This document shows, in pieces, positions 1 through 19,800 of a stretch of DNA of 64,000 nt. Below the pieces are notes generated by a model. That model saw only the letters and a list, made by a program, of their open reading frames with translations. It searched no databases and was not told the origin of the DNA. Position 1 is the first letter of the stretch. Every line of letters starts with the position of its first letter. The DNA is from Heliopora coerulea (lineage: Eukaryota; Cnidaria; Anthozoa; Scleralcyonacea; Helioporidae): the NCBI GenBank assembly GCA_030142905.1, contig JASJOG010000046.1:320501-384500 (forward strand). Reading direction: 5' to 3'. Both the position numbers and the translations under genes were made by a program.

Positions 1-168
1 TCTCTCCCGGTTTTTCTGTAGGAGATGTTCGTTTCGCGAAAGTTAACTAGGAGTGAAAGCTAAGCTAGAATTTACCAGTTCAGACAAAAATATTGAATAT
101 ATATTTGCGTGTGTATCTGGACAGGAAACAAGTATCGAAGATGGAAAGCGAAACCTGTGGACATCGAA

Positions 169-543
169 ATGATGGAACTTGCACCTTCGAGGAAAGTGCA
201 AGATGAAACGGATTCTGGATCGCTTCCTTTCACAACTTTACGTAAAGAAAATGCGAGAACAAGTAGCAGGATCAGCAGTCAGGAAGAAACTGCAGAATTT
301 GAACTACCACTTTTACTCTTGGTTTCTGACGAATGTAGTGGTAATAGTTCCTCGTCGATTAACTGGCCCCAGGCAGAGGTACCTAAAAAGAGGACAAAGA
401 AGCCTTTCAAACGAAAGTTCAAACGGACAGTTAGGAAAGTTCTTAAACCATTAGGAAGAAAGATACCGTCGTCCACGACCAAGAATAGGAAGCTCGAGAA
501 TTCATGGCGGTCAACAGGAGATTGCAGTGATAAGGTAGGATAG
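169..543 (+). CDS. unidentified small ORF, possibly a terminal exon
   Basis: An open frame of 124 codons begins at a double ATG (MMELAPSR) and ends at TAG 541-543. I do not recognise it. The first half is Ser/Glu-rich. The second half is strongly basic, with Lys/Arg clusters such as KKRTKKPFKRKFKRTVRK, which could be a nuclear localisation or nucleic-acid-binding tail. The frame stays open upstream to about 109, and an AG acceptor-like site (ctggacag) lies at 115-122, so this may be the last exon of a gene that starts outside the window. A short overlapping ORF begins at ATG 141. It could also be a chance ORF, since no homology supports it. Confidence 0.25.
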   Translation: MMELAPSRKVQDETDSGSLPFTTLRKENARTSSRISSQEETAEFELPLLLLVSDECSGNSSSSINWPQAEVPKKRTKKPFKRKFKRTVRKVLKPLGRKIPSSTTKNRKLENSWRSTGDCSDKVG

Positions 544-1184
544 TCAGTGATAAAGGAGGATGCTCAATATTAAAATTCAAGGCAGAAATGGGAGAGTAAT
601 GTGTTGTATAACGAAATCTTAAAATGTGAAAAGTTTCAAGGTCGAATTCTGAATGCATCGACTATTCATCCCAACAAAGGTTGTACGCTGTAAACGTAAA
701 GTGAATATCGGAAAATTCTCTGATGTGGTGGTTATATGGGAGCCAGCCCTCTTAGTTAGACTAGCTTTCTTTGCCGGGATCTCGCCTCCCTGTGAAATCG
801 CTTGTAAGGTTTGTTTTCGTTTCCATGAGAGGAGGAATGGAAATTTTTCATATAAATACACTCAGAAGGGCTGTCCCTCCTATTACACATGCGCGCTATA
901 AGGGCCAGAAAATTTCCATGTAAAAGCGACGTGAAATTCAACACACTTACTAGGGCTAGCCTTACCAAGAAGGCTGACTCGCCCCCATTTAAATACACCC
1001 CCCCCCCCCAAGTGTATTCCTTAATTTACATCCTGTGATTACTTGACGTCACAAGCGTTGACATCATAGAAAGTATTTAGTGTTGATTAAATTAATTAAA
1101 AGTTAATTTCACTTTGCTGCACGTTGGCAACTTGTTACACGATTTTCTTCGCGTTGCTTTTGAAGAGATTTCTGAGAATCCAAA
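544..1184. other. intergenic, 5' flank of the tubulin gene
   Basis: No gene is recognised here. The stretch holds a C homopolymer run near 1001-1010 and, close to the tubulin start, the CRE listed separately. Several short ORFs on both strands show no domain and look like chance. Confidence 0.5.
1044..1051 (+). promoter_or_regulatory. palindromic CRE (TGACGTCA) upstream of alpha-tubulin
   Basis: A perfect CREB/ATF palindrome lies about 135 bp before the tubulin ATG. GTTGGCAAC, resembling an RFX X-box half, follows near 1123-1131. The sites are seen; a promoter role is inferred from position. Confidence 0.4.
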
Positions 1185-9464
<8,280 letters not shown>

Positions 9465-9509
9465 ATGGCAACATAAGGAATGGGACTTTTTGGAAACTGT
9501 AAGATATGG

Positions 9510-9649
9510 AATAAAGATTAAGGAATGGAAAAAAAAGTACGGAATATAAAAATCTGGATATAGTGAGGTAATGAAGGATTAAGCTCTCTTTGTATTGTAG
9601 ATCACGGAAAGAAAAAAAAATCATGAGAAATATCGACGTACAAAATAAA
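9510..9649 (+). promoter_or_regulatory. poly(A) signals of the tubulin gene
   Basis: AATAAA occurs at 9510-9515, 46 bp after the stop, and at 9644-9649. The second is followed by a T/GT-rich stretch, the usual layout of a cleavage region. Confidence 0.55.
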
Positions 9650-10061
9650 ATCTTCAGAGAAAAATTGCGAAATGATTCCCATTTGTTTTATCGTTTTCCG
9701 TTTTTACTTTGATGTCGTTTAGCTTAACCCTTTAAGAGGTACTGCACAATTCTGCAAATAATTATATTTTACTCTAACGCTTTTACTCAAGTGGAAATCT
9801 GTCGGAAAATTGCCACGAAAAGGGTTGATATGATATTCCCGTCTCCAGATCCCGTCTCACTTTTAATTCCCTTTCTTCCTAAAACTTTTCATCACCTTTG
9901 TTTTTGAATCAACTTCTCTTTTTTCCATTGTGATTGCATAAGTTGGCACTGTAATTTGGAATTAATTGCTCTCGAATCAGCCATTGATAGTTGACGATGT
10001 ATCCAAGTGCCCGAGGTACCTTTTCGTGCTCGCAGAACCTTCGGACGGGACGAGAGGGTGC
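9650..10061. other. intergenic between tubulin and APEH
   Basis: No gene. 9721-9830 contains a worn partial copy of the dispersed TTAACCC/TTTTACT repeat family. The stretch ends at the target duplication of the MITE at 10062. Confidence 0.5.
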
Positions 10062-10413
10062 CAGTGAACTCTAAAAAGACTGGAACGATACCTCGTTATG
10101 TCTGGCCTCACAACTGAGTGAAGCCGACATGGGGGCAGCTATGTGGGTCAAAAACACGCGTGGGAAAAAATTGTACTGAACTTTTATTTTGATTGAAATA
10201 TGCAATCCTAATGACATTGTCTTCCACTTTACTAAGGACAAAAAAAGAAAACTGTCAAAAAATCCGAAATTTGAGTGGAGTTTTTCACAATAGGTTGCGT
10301 GTTTTATCATGTAGGGGACTGGGATGACCCGCAAATTGACCCACATGTCGGCCTCCATGATGGCTTCAAAATACAGTTTGCAGGTATCGTTCCAGTCTTT
10401 TTAGAGTTCAATG
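10062..10413. mobile_element. non-autonomous hAT-type MITE, copy 1
   Basis: About 30-bp terminal inverted repeats: GAACTCTAAAAAGACTGG near 10067 is matched in reverse complement by CCAGTCTTTTTAGAGTTC near 10392. The 8-bp direct repeat GAGGGTGC flanks both ends (10054-10061 and 10414-10421), the target-site size of hAT transposons. There is no coding capacity. A related copy lies at 25405-25744. Confidence 0.85.
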
Positions 10414-10421
10414 GAGGGTGC

Positions 10422-10899
10422 TGGGTGTCGATGAGTGGAAGTGTCCCATGACTCTCCAATGAGAGTCGCACACCGTCATGTGATAATTGTGTTTTGTCAC
10501 ACTCCTACATGTGACTTTCATCTCGAAGTAATCTTGTGCTGTATATGTGACCATCTCGTGTGAATCAAGTTAGGTTTCAGGAAAACGAGAAAAAAAGATT
10601 TGGGTTGAAGTGTGCAAACAATTCATAGTTCTGCTGTTCTCTCTGATACCGTAACTGCAGCTTTGACTTGTCTTGGGTAATCCTGTGCATTTTCCGTGAG
10701 TTTTATTAATTCTTAACTGGCATTTTGGATTTTCCAAAGCTCACATTCTTAATACTGCACCTGACTCTGGCAACGAGTGTACAGTATTTCATCTCCAAAG
10801 CCAAGAGTTATTCTAACTGCCGTTATCGATTGAATTTGTCTATTTCTGAAATCAACTTGGCCGCTAACATCTCCGAAGACCTGGTAACCGAGATCCAAT
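10422..10899. other. APEH 5' flank and probable 5' UTR
   Basis: The stretch leads directly into the APEH ATG at 10900. No TATA box or other clear element was recognised. An open frame at 10725-10937 crosses the start codon in another frame and is taken as a shadow. Confidence 0.4.
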
Positions 10900-13800
10900 A
10901 TGGCGGACGAGGTAGAGAATCTAATTTATTTTCCTAAATTTTTGTCCGAATGTACGTTTGTCATGCTTGTGAACTTAAGAAAAGTTGTACCTAAAACATA
11001 TTTAGCAGTTCCTTAACGAAGCGGTTAAGGCCTACAGGAAGTGTGCAGCTATTCCGACCGTTTGTTCTGCCAGAGTTTCAACCAAGAAAGATGCCAGCTT
11101 TCTTTCAGTCGAAAGTATATGGGCCCAAGCTAACTTGGAATGTGGGGAAAAGAGGAAGTTTAGTCGAAGGTTTTACTTCTCGAGGACGAATGACGGAGAA
11201 ATTGACATTGAGAAACATTTTGAGGATAACTTCCCAAGACAAGCTGGCAATGAGTAAGTTGAAGCTGATATTTTCATAGTGCAGGTATGTAGTCATTTTG
11301 TAAAATGGGGACAATATAAAATCACTTCTCTTGTCAGTTGTTGAAAGTTACCTTGGTTAAATGTGAAATGAATGTTGTCCAGTCTGACTCTTCTAAGCAC
11401 TGCAGGTTTTGTCCATGTAATCTGGTTTCCTCTAGGTTAAACAGTGGGGTCATGAAGGGTGACCCATACTGGACCTCTTTGGAGAAGTATTTGGTCATTT
11501 ACATTTCATTGTATGAAATGGAATCCATATTACTTAAAAATTTACTTTCACTTAATGTAAACTATTAGGACAACAGTTGTGGCTGACAAAATTGTTCAGT
11601 AAAAATGAAGACACTCTGTAATGTATTTCAAGGCAACTCTGCTGTGAATCACCATCTGGTCAAGTACAGGCTGTACTTCGGAAAATTCCAGTGAACAAGA
11701 ACAAGGAAGAAAACCAAAACATTGAAGTAAGAACTGAAATGTTGTGCTATAGATCCCTGGTTTTAATGCAAATTGCACAGGTTTTAGGAGTAGTATTTGG
11801 TAATTACCCATTGTAAACATTTCCATACTTTAAAATATAAATTGTTGGATGATATGTAGATGTTTGTCATGCTTATACCCGCAGGGAAATTATTTCTTAG
11901 CCACTGGACGAGGAAGCACATGCTTAATCTGCACCTCAGCTTGATACCCGGGTCTTAGTAGCTTAATGGTTAATACATGTTCATCTCACTGGTCATCAGA
12001 AGGTTAAAGGTTTAATCCCTGTCTATGGCTCAGTACTAATTTTATTGAAGTATGACCTTGATAAATGTCCACATATCGTGCCTAGGGGGAATTTCATCCC
12101 CTTAGCCTCACTGTTCTGCTGATGAAATTTGCCTAAAATAACATGCACAAACTTGGCTTGGAAGTAGGCCCAGGTTTTGTTATGTATCCCACTGAGTCCA
12201 GATTCCCCCACTATCTATCACTCATTACTCAACATCATATACAATGTACTGGTAGGTAAGATTAGTGTGGTTGTCTTGCACTAGACTAAAAATATTGTTA
12301 GTCTTTTTACTTACTATATACCATACACCGTGTGGACATCCACTGTCCTTGGTGCCATTACCAGTACCTGTTATCTGGTCATGGTGTCCTACTTAGTTGA
12401 CTTGGTATCTTTTTATTAGTTTTCTAAAACTGTAGGAGTACAGAATGGCTATGCCTTAAAATAAGCCCAATTCATGGCCTGATCATAGGTCCATAAACTT
12501 TCTCATTCATGTGTTTAATCCAGGAGAATCCTTCAATCTTGCATTCTTCAACTTTTAGCAATAATATGTGATAGAAATGAAGACATTACCATATATCAAG
12601 ACATTGTGTCAAACCACTGATAATCAATGTAGCCATTACTGGGTGGTTCAAATATGAGTAGCTTAAAATTGGACCATCTTACCAGTGATCAGGTTATGAA
12701 TTTGACTCCCTTTTGGGGACACTTTATCTAAATATTATAGCTCAATAGAACATCCTCATGCAATTGCTTGTGCATGTTGTTTGATTTTACTTGTGGGATT
12801 ATAAATACGTTACATTAAGCAGAGTATTTGAAATGCAAAATCAATTTTCAGAAAAAGTAACAAAGGTACATGCCCTAACATTGGAATTTTTGGTTTTTTA
12901 AGACCACCCTGTTAATTACCACATTTTAACCCAACAAAGGGCCTTTTCTCTAAATTCTATTTCTCATTGGCTTTTTACATGTTGTTCAACACATCCCATG
13001 TAGCATTCTAATTCTATTTTTATATGTCATTTGTTCAATTTCTCTGAGTCAATAATGGTGATTTTTAGATATGGTCTGAAGGTCGTTGTATAAAGTGTTA
13101 TGACATGAAGCTAATGGACAAACATGGGAAAGTATATGATGACGGTAAGTGCACATTTTAACAAATGATGATTTTTTACAATACTTGCAAGCCACAAAAT
13201 AAGCTGGCAGTAATTTATGGATCCAAATGCAGATGAAAATAAGGCTGCTTAAGTCTAAGAATTTTTAAGCATTTTTTTGAATTTTTAGTTGTGTGCATAT
13301 TAAAAATCATTTCATGAACATTAATTGTTAGGTTATTTTTTTCTATCTTGATATAGCTAAAGATGAATAGTTTTTATCCTAGTGTATTCTTTTTTTAGTT
13401 TATTCTTTTTTGTTTTGTTTTTTTTTAATTCAGTATATATAATACTAGCATAGTAATGATAATGATAATAATTAGTGATTGACCAATCATGCCACAATCG
13501 GAAATTACTGATTACCAATTGTTCCAAGTCATAATCAGTCCAATTCTGATTCCAATTATCAAAACGAGTCCAATGATGTCATTCATCCTGCACGCAAACC
13601 TGGCATAAACAACTTCAAATGGCTTCCTTGGCCAAAAACTTGTAAGAAAACACAATTCCTTCACATGGTAAAATAATTTTTAACCCACTGCTAAGTTAGT
13701 AGCTTTGCATAAGAGACTTGCACACGCTTCAACTTGTTAGTAGGAGAAATAGCAAAATACTTTTAACAGGTTTTTATTTTTTTTAAAAAGTAATTTTCCG

Positions 13801-16800
13801 GCTTGTCATCTGGCCTTGTCATCTGGCGCAACATTAGCAATCAATAACAACAGCACAGCTAGAGCATTCAGTGTTCCAGTGTTAGCCGAAGTGCAACTTG
13901 CAGATGTCTTGAAAAGACTTGGATAAAGCAAACAAATCTTTATTTCCGGTTGTGTTGAGCAGTGAAGGAAATATTTCCTACTCACACAATAGTAATGTCT
14001 TAAATACCAATTTGTATTTATTTAAAAGAAAGCCATTCATCTAGAAATCTGTCGAAGAATTTTCAGTAGACATCTGAAGGTTGTTCAAGCCGAACTGACG
14101 ATCAACATCCGATTATTTTTGTAATTTTATCTATTTCACATTGCATGATAAGATTGTGTAAGTGACAGACTGGTGATAGACAAATACACGTGCGCATCTC
14201 ACTGCTGACCATAGAAGAAACTGATGAAAATGATGCCAATTTGGCAACTTCTGAAGAGTTGTTTTATTTCCATATTAATCGGTTATAATCAGGAAATACA
14301 GGAACTTTAACTGATTCTGATTGTCTACTGATAACGCAATAATTGGTCTGATTCCAATTCCGATGATCAGTCAATCACTAATAATAATGATAATGATAAT
14401 TGCAATAATGTTATATGGTGAAGTACTACTTATAAGCTAGATTCTGAATGAAATGCTGTAAAGTACTGTTTCTTGTTAATCAGGATTTTGCCTTCATTCA
14501 AAAAATTAACCCACAACATTAAATTGATAAATAGACAAACACATAAATAGACAAACAAATACATAAATAGACAAACAAATACATAAATAAATAATCAAAT
14601 CACAGAATAGGTTTTTTTTTAACAATAATACTGTGATAAATAATTGTTTATTGCATTGAAGATCAGTTTGGTTCATTTTGTTGGTCTCCTTGTGAAAGAT
14701 ATTTACTTTATGTTGCTGAGAAAAAATTACCCAAAGCCAGTTCATATTTTGAAGGTAGGAGTTTTTTACCATATAAAAAGTAATATTACTGTCACCACTT
14801 GATATTGCTGTTTTGCTATGTTATTGATGTGCAAAAGTCATATCTACTGAGGATGTCTGTTAATGTATGCTTTATGATTGCTGATGTCGTTAATTTTAGT
14901 GAAAAAGAATGGAAACTCTGATGAAAAGATAGAAAAGGTGTGTGGACTTTCTTGAAATTCAAATTGACTTTCCTCTCTAAGCAACATTTTGCAGTTACAG
15001 CAAACAAAGGTATATTGGCTCAGTATCTGGGGAACTGGCCCTGTGAATGCAGGGGGACTTGTATACTGGATTGTCTACCTTTAAAACATCTGGAATTTCT
15101 AATTTTTTGTGGGTAAAGTATAGAAAACAACTTTATTTAGGTTTTTCTCTTAAAAGTGATATAGTCAGCCATAGTAGTAGCCAAATAATTAGTTAAATAA
15201 TTGGCAAGTATAGTAGTTAACCAAAGAAATCATTAAGCCCTATTAACCCAATGAGGACCAAGGGCATACTTTAAGGTACTGCATTATTCTTGTAAATAGT
15301 GCCCTACTGAAAATCGCATCAGTGGTGTAGGCTCACTGTATAAAGACTTGTATTATTATTATTACTTTAATATTTTACTGTGACTAATGCTAGATGATTT
15401 TAGTCATCAAAGGGGTAAGCCTTGCCCCTTAATGAGTTAATATACTTTTGAAAAGTAGCAGAGAAGCCAAGTGTAGTGTGAGAAACAGGCAAGTAGTTTG
15501 ACATTTGTCCTGACTGTGAACAAAATTTTTGTGCATTGGTTGCCCTACATGGCAATCAAACCCACAATTGTATTGTTGATGTTATCCAGCACATAGCCAA
15601 ACTACAGTGTACACAAAATCCCTAACCATGATCACATGTATTCCATCCACATTATCAGGCTATGTAACCCAAAACACAATAGATAAATATTTTTCAAGCT
15701 CATACCTTAGAGAAATGATTTGTGAGCCTCAGACAGGAACTGAACATGCAGCCTTCTGAGGACTAGTGAGATGCTCTAACCATTGTGCGACAATTCATCT
15801 ATCATCTATATCTCCAAGCTTAGCTCTCACGCATGCAATTTATATCTTATTGATTATCATTGCTAACATATCATGGCTGCTTCATCAGCAATGGATACAT
15901 TGAAGTTGCTTGTTGGCTTGCCATCTGAATCTGTAGCTAAATGGTTAGGGTATCTCACAGGTCAACAGAAAGCTGTTCAGGGCACAGAAATTTTTTTTTG
16001 TGAGGTATAAGCTTGGCAAATGTTCATTTATCATCTGTGATATCTTCTCCCCTCCCCCCACAGGCATAACATATTTATTTTCTAAACCCTGGTGTGATAC
16101 AATGTTTTTGGCCACTGAGAAAAATCATATTTTATCACACCTAAAAGTTATTTTGACATGTACAGATATGATATTTTAATGTGTAAAGATATTGGTTCAA
16201 TGATCCGATGAAAAGCCACATAGGATATCTTATTAGATCAATCAGTTCCAGTGTTTTATAATTCATATCTCAGTGGCAGTGTGTTGATTTCAGTTTGTCT
16301 GCTGGGCATGCATTTACTGCTAATGAGCTTTTTTGAAAGCAAAACCAGACAAAAACTTTCCATAAAATTGATCCTCATTTTAGACTGTATGTTTGGTATT
16401 TATTAAATAAACAAAATACTACATGAGAGTGTGCAGTGCTACAGAACTTCTTGTCTTCATTTTGATCTGCTGCTCATGGCTATGCTATATGTGGCAGATC
16501 AAACCAAACACTTGAAGATGTGTTATTCTTCCATGTATTACTCTCTGTATCTCCTAACTCATAACATTTGCAAATTTACTTCATTTCAAACTGTGTTGAT
16601 GGTTTTTCCTAACCACTTATCCAGTGACTTTTGGTCCTCATAACTCAACATATTTCCACATAAAGCTTTCCATTGATTGATTAGGGTAACCAGTTTGAGT
16701 ACAAGGAGGACTGGGGAGAACAGTTGGTTTCCAAGTGCCTGCCTGTTTTAGCTGTTCTGGACACTAAGAAGGAGGAGGTTCAAATTCTTGATGGTATCCC

Positions 16801-19800
16801 AGATTCCATTTCTCCTGGTCAGGTACTTCTAACTACTGAATGTCTTCAAGCCTGTGTGTTGATCAAACATATTGCAAGACTGGATTTTTGGTTGATTCAA
16901 TGTTTTTCTAATGAGCCTATGTTTTGTTTAGGCCATATGGGCTCCTGATTCCAGTGGAGTTGTGTTTTGTGGTTGGTCACATGAACCATACAGACTAGGA
17001 CTGCTTTTTTGCTCAAACAGGAAGTATGGCTGTGTTTTGTGCTCTTTTTGAGATAGTATTCTTCATCAAACATCCTTGGGACCTCAAGTTCATTATGACC
17101 ATATTACAGATGATTTCTGCCTACTTACCTGCCTACATGGTTACCTACTGTAACTACCTACCAAGTTAGTTACTTACCTACCCACCTAATCACTTACCAT
17201 TATACATACAGTGCTTGCCCAACCACTTACCTAACTCCCTAGTCACCTAACTATTACCTGATTGTTTACCTAAATACAACCCCCACCTAAACATCCACCC
17301 GCAAACTCACCTACTGACACACTATCCCCACAAACTCACCTACTGACACACTATCCCCACCCACCCACCTACCTACCTACCCACCAAGCTATCCACCTAT
17401 CTACTTATCTACCTACCTGCCAACCTATCCACCTACCTACTTATCTACCTACTCTATATATCTACCTTTCTACCTCTTCTCCAATCTACCTACCCATCAA
17501 CCTATATACCAGCTCCTTATACACCTACTTTTGCAAGCAGTTAAGTATTTGTACGTTCAGTTCCCAAGTAGCCCACAATCTACATTCTACTCCCCCTCCT
17601 AATGTATTAGCCTACCTTCCTAGCTCCATGTCCACCTGCCCACCTGAGCATCTTTCCACCAAATATGCATGTATACACCTATTTTATTACGTACCAACCC
17701 ATCTCCGTACCTGTCAACCATCCTATCCGCACACCTTCTCACTATCAACTTACCATTGAGCTACGTGCCTACTTTTGCTACTAGTTCTCTGTCCACCAAC
17801 CTATTTTATCTTCTGCTTTTCAGGAGTGGAATTTACTATTTGTCTCTTGATGGAAAATCATATGGTGTGTACAGAACGTAACTGTAGTTCATAGCTGAAC
17901 TTCTGATTGTTCTTTTATGTGAACATAACGCAGTTCCTCTCATATTTTATCTGTGCAGAAATGTTAAGCGATGGAGTCGACGCAGTTCACTCACCTAGGC
18001 TCTCACCAAAGGGAAACAAGTTGGTATGGATACGAGAATCTTTGTTCTGTTTTTACACTGTTTTCTTTTTTGCCGTACATTATCCATGTATTTCATTGAA
18101 ATCTGAATCTTTCTTTCTAGATTTATATGGCTAGGATCGCCTATGGACCTCACTTATGTTGTGAAAAGATTATTTTGGTATGACTAGAAGATATAACCTA
18201 TTTAAGGGGGGGTTGTAGTCGTTGAAGTATGTTTGGCTTAGCACTTGCACCAATGTTATTTAACTTTGTGATAACGACCACTGTAACAGCAATGGTTGTC
18301 TCCTCGCCTACCGCGCGGTGCGAGGGTACTAATCTCGACGTGCGTAGAGTCCTGTTACACGCGTGGTGACTAGGGAGAAACATTTTCGCATTGCGTATCT
18401 ATCTTTCTATATATATATATATATATATATATAGGTATATACCTATGGATTCCGGTCACTCAAGAACGCCGTGTGCAAGCTCGGGGACTGGTATGTCTAT
18501 CCGTATGACTGGTATGTCCGTATCGAAGCAAATCGGTTTGGTCTCGTTTTTATTCCGTTTTATTGATCTCTCAGACGTTGTTTACATCATTTGAGCACTG
18601 AAGCCAGTAAATGATTTAAGACCGCCAAACGAAATGGCTTTCTTGGTGCTTGCAGCTGGTTGCACTTTTGGAGGGATTCTTAGTATCTCGATAATTTAGG
18701 AGTTGAAACAGCAGTTCCCAAAGTTAGCTCCTTGGAATATGCATTGGCCGACTGTTCATTTGCTGGAGCAACGCTTTATCTTGGTTAAGGTTAGGGTTAG
18801 GGTTAGGGTTAGGGTTAGGGTTATGGTGAGGGTTAGGGTTAGGGTTGCATGTGTCACACAAAAGTGTTTCAATATTTACATGCTCAACAAAATTTGTTAC
18901 AGTGTCCAAATGTTGTGTTTTTCTTATACTGCGTATCCTCTTCCAGGTATAGTATGTAGGATTTGTCCTTTTGACAGTTTTGAAAAATTATCAATTGTAC
19001 TTGGAATCTTGAGAGATATATTGGAAGGGTTGGCGAGGGGTTATTGCCTGCACGTATTTCTGGTTAATAGTGTGCGTTGTTGGCGTGCACATAATTGCTT
19101 TATATTTTCAATTTATTTGTAAATTTTCATCCTCGCTCGTCCAATTTTTCGAGTTACAAGTATTAAAAACAAATATTATGAATTTCAAAAAAACGAGAAA
19201 ACTTTTCAAGGACTTGGCACATGCCATCTTCAGTTTACAGAAAGTGATGTTTACAAGGCTTTAAATAGAAAGTCGCAGAATGAATGAATTAACTAAAATC
19301 ATTTTGTAACTTTCTATTTAAAACCTTGTAGTCATCACTTTCTGTAAACTGAAGATGACGTATGTCATGCCGAAACATGTCTTTGAAAAGTTTTCGTGTG
19401 TTTTTGTAATTCATGACTGTTCTATTGCGGACAAGAAGTTTCAGAAACAAATACATTTGTGAGGTCTTCACTCTTTCCCCGCGGGATAAAACTTCTATTT
19501 TACTTCGGCTAGCATCAGACAATTTTACTCATCAAAGGGAGAGCTCCCGCTAGGGAAGAGTTAATGTGTTCAAATTGCATATTGTAAATTCAGTTGAGGT
19601 CTTTTCGTTAGAGCTACAATTCTGGAAAGTGGCACAGGTGACATCAATCATTGGAAAATTTCACTGAGGCCACAGTAATATTTGCCCTCATGCTAAAACC
19701 GAAGGCAGTTATTTCATTATACTATATACAACTTGTAGCTCATAAAAACACTAACCACCATCTGTACAAATAATGTGTTTTTTACGTATTTAACTCCAAC

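Noticed and set aside
11955..12030. Functional tRNA gene
   Set aside because: A and B boxes are degenerate and no acceptor-stem pairing was found; SINE head is more likely.
16431..16643. Open frame with MLYVADQTK, resembling the APEH segment LLYVAEKK
   Set aside because: A better exon for this segment ([20 protein letters not shown]) lies at 14662-14754 with correct phases and order.
18785..18846. TTAGGG block as a chromosome end
   Set aside because: The block is only about 60 bp and has APEH exons on both sides in the right order and phase.
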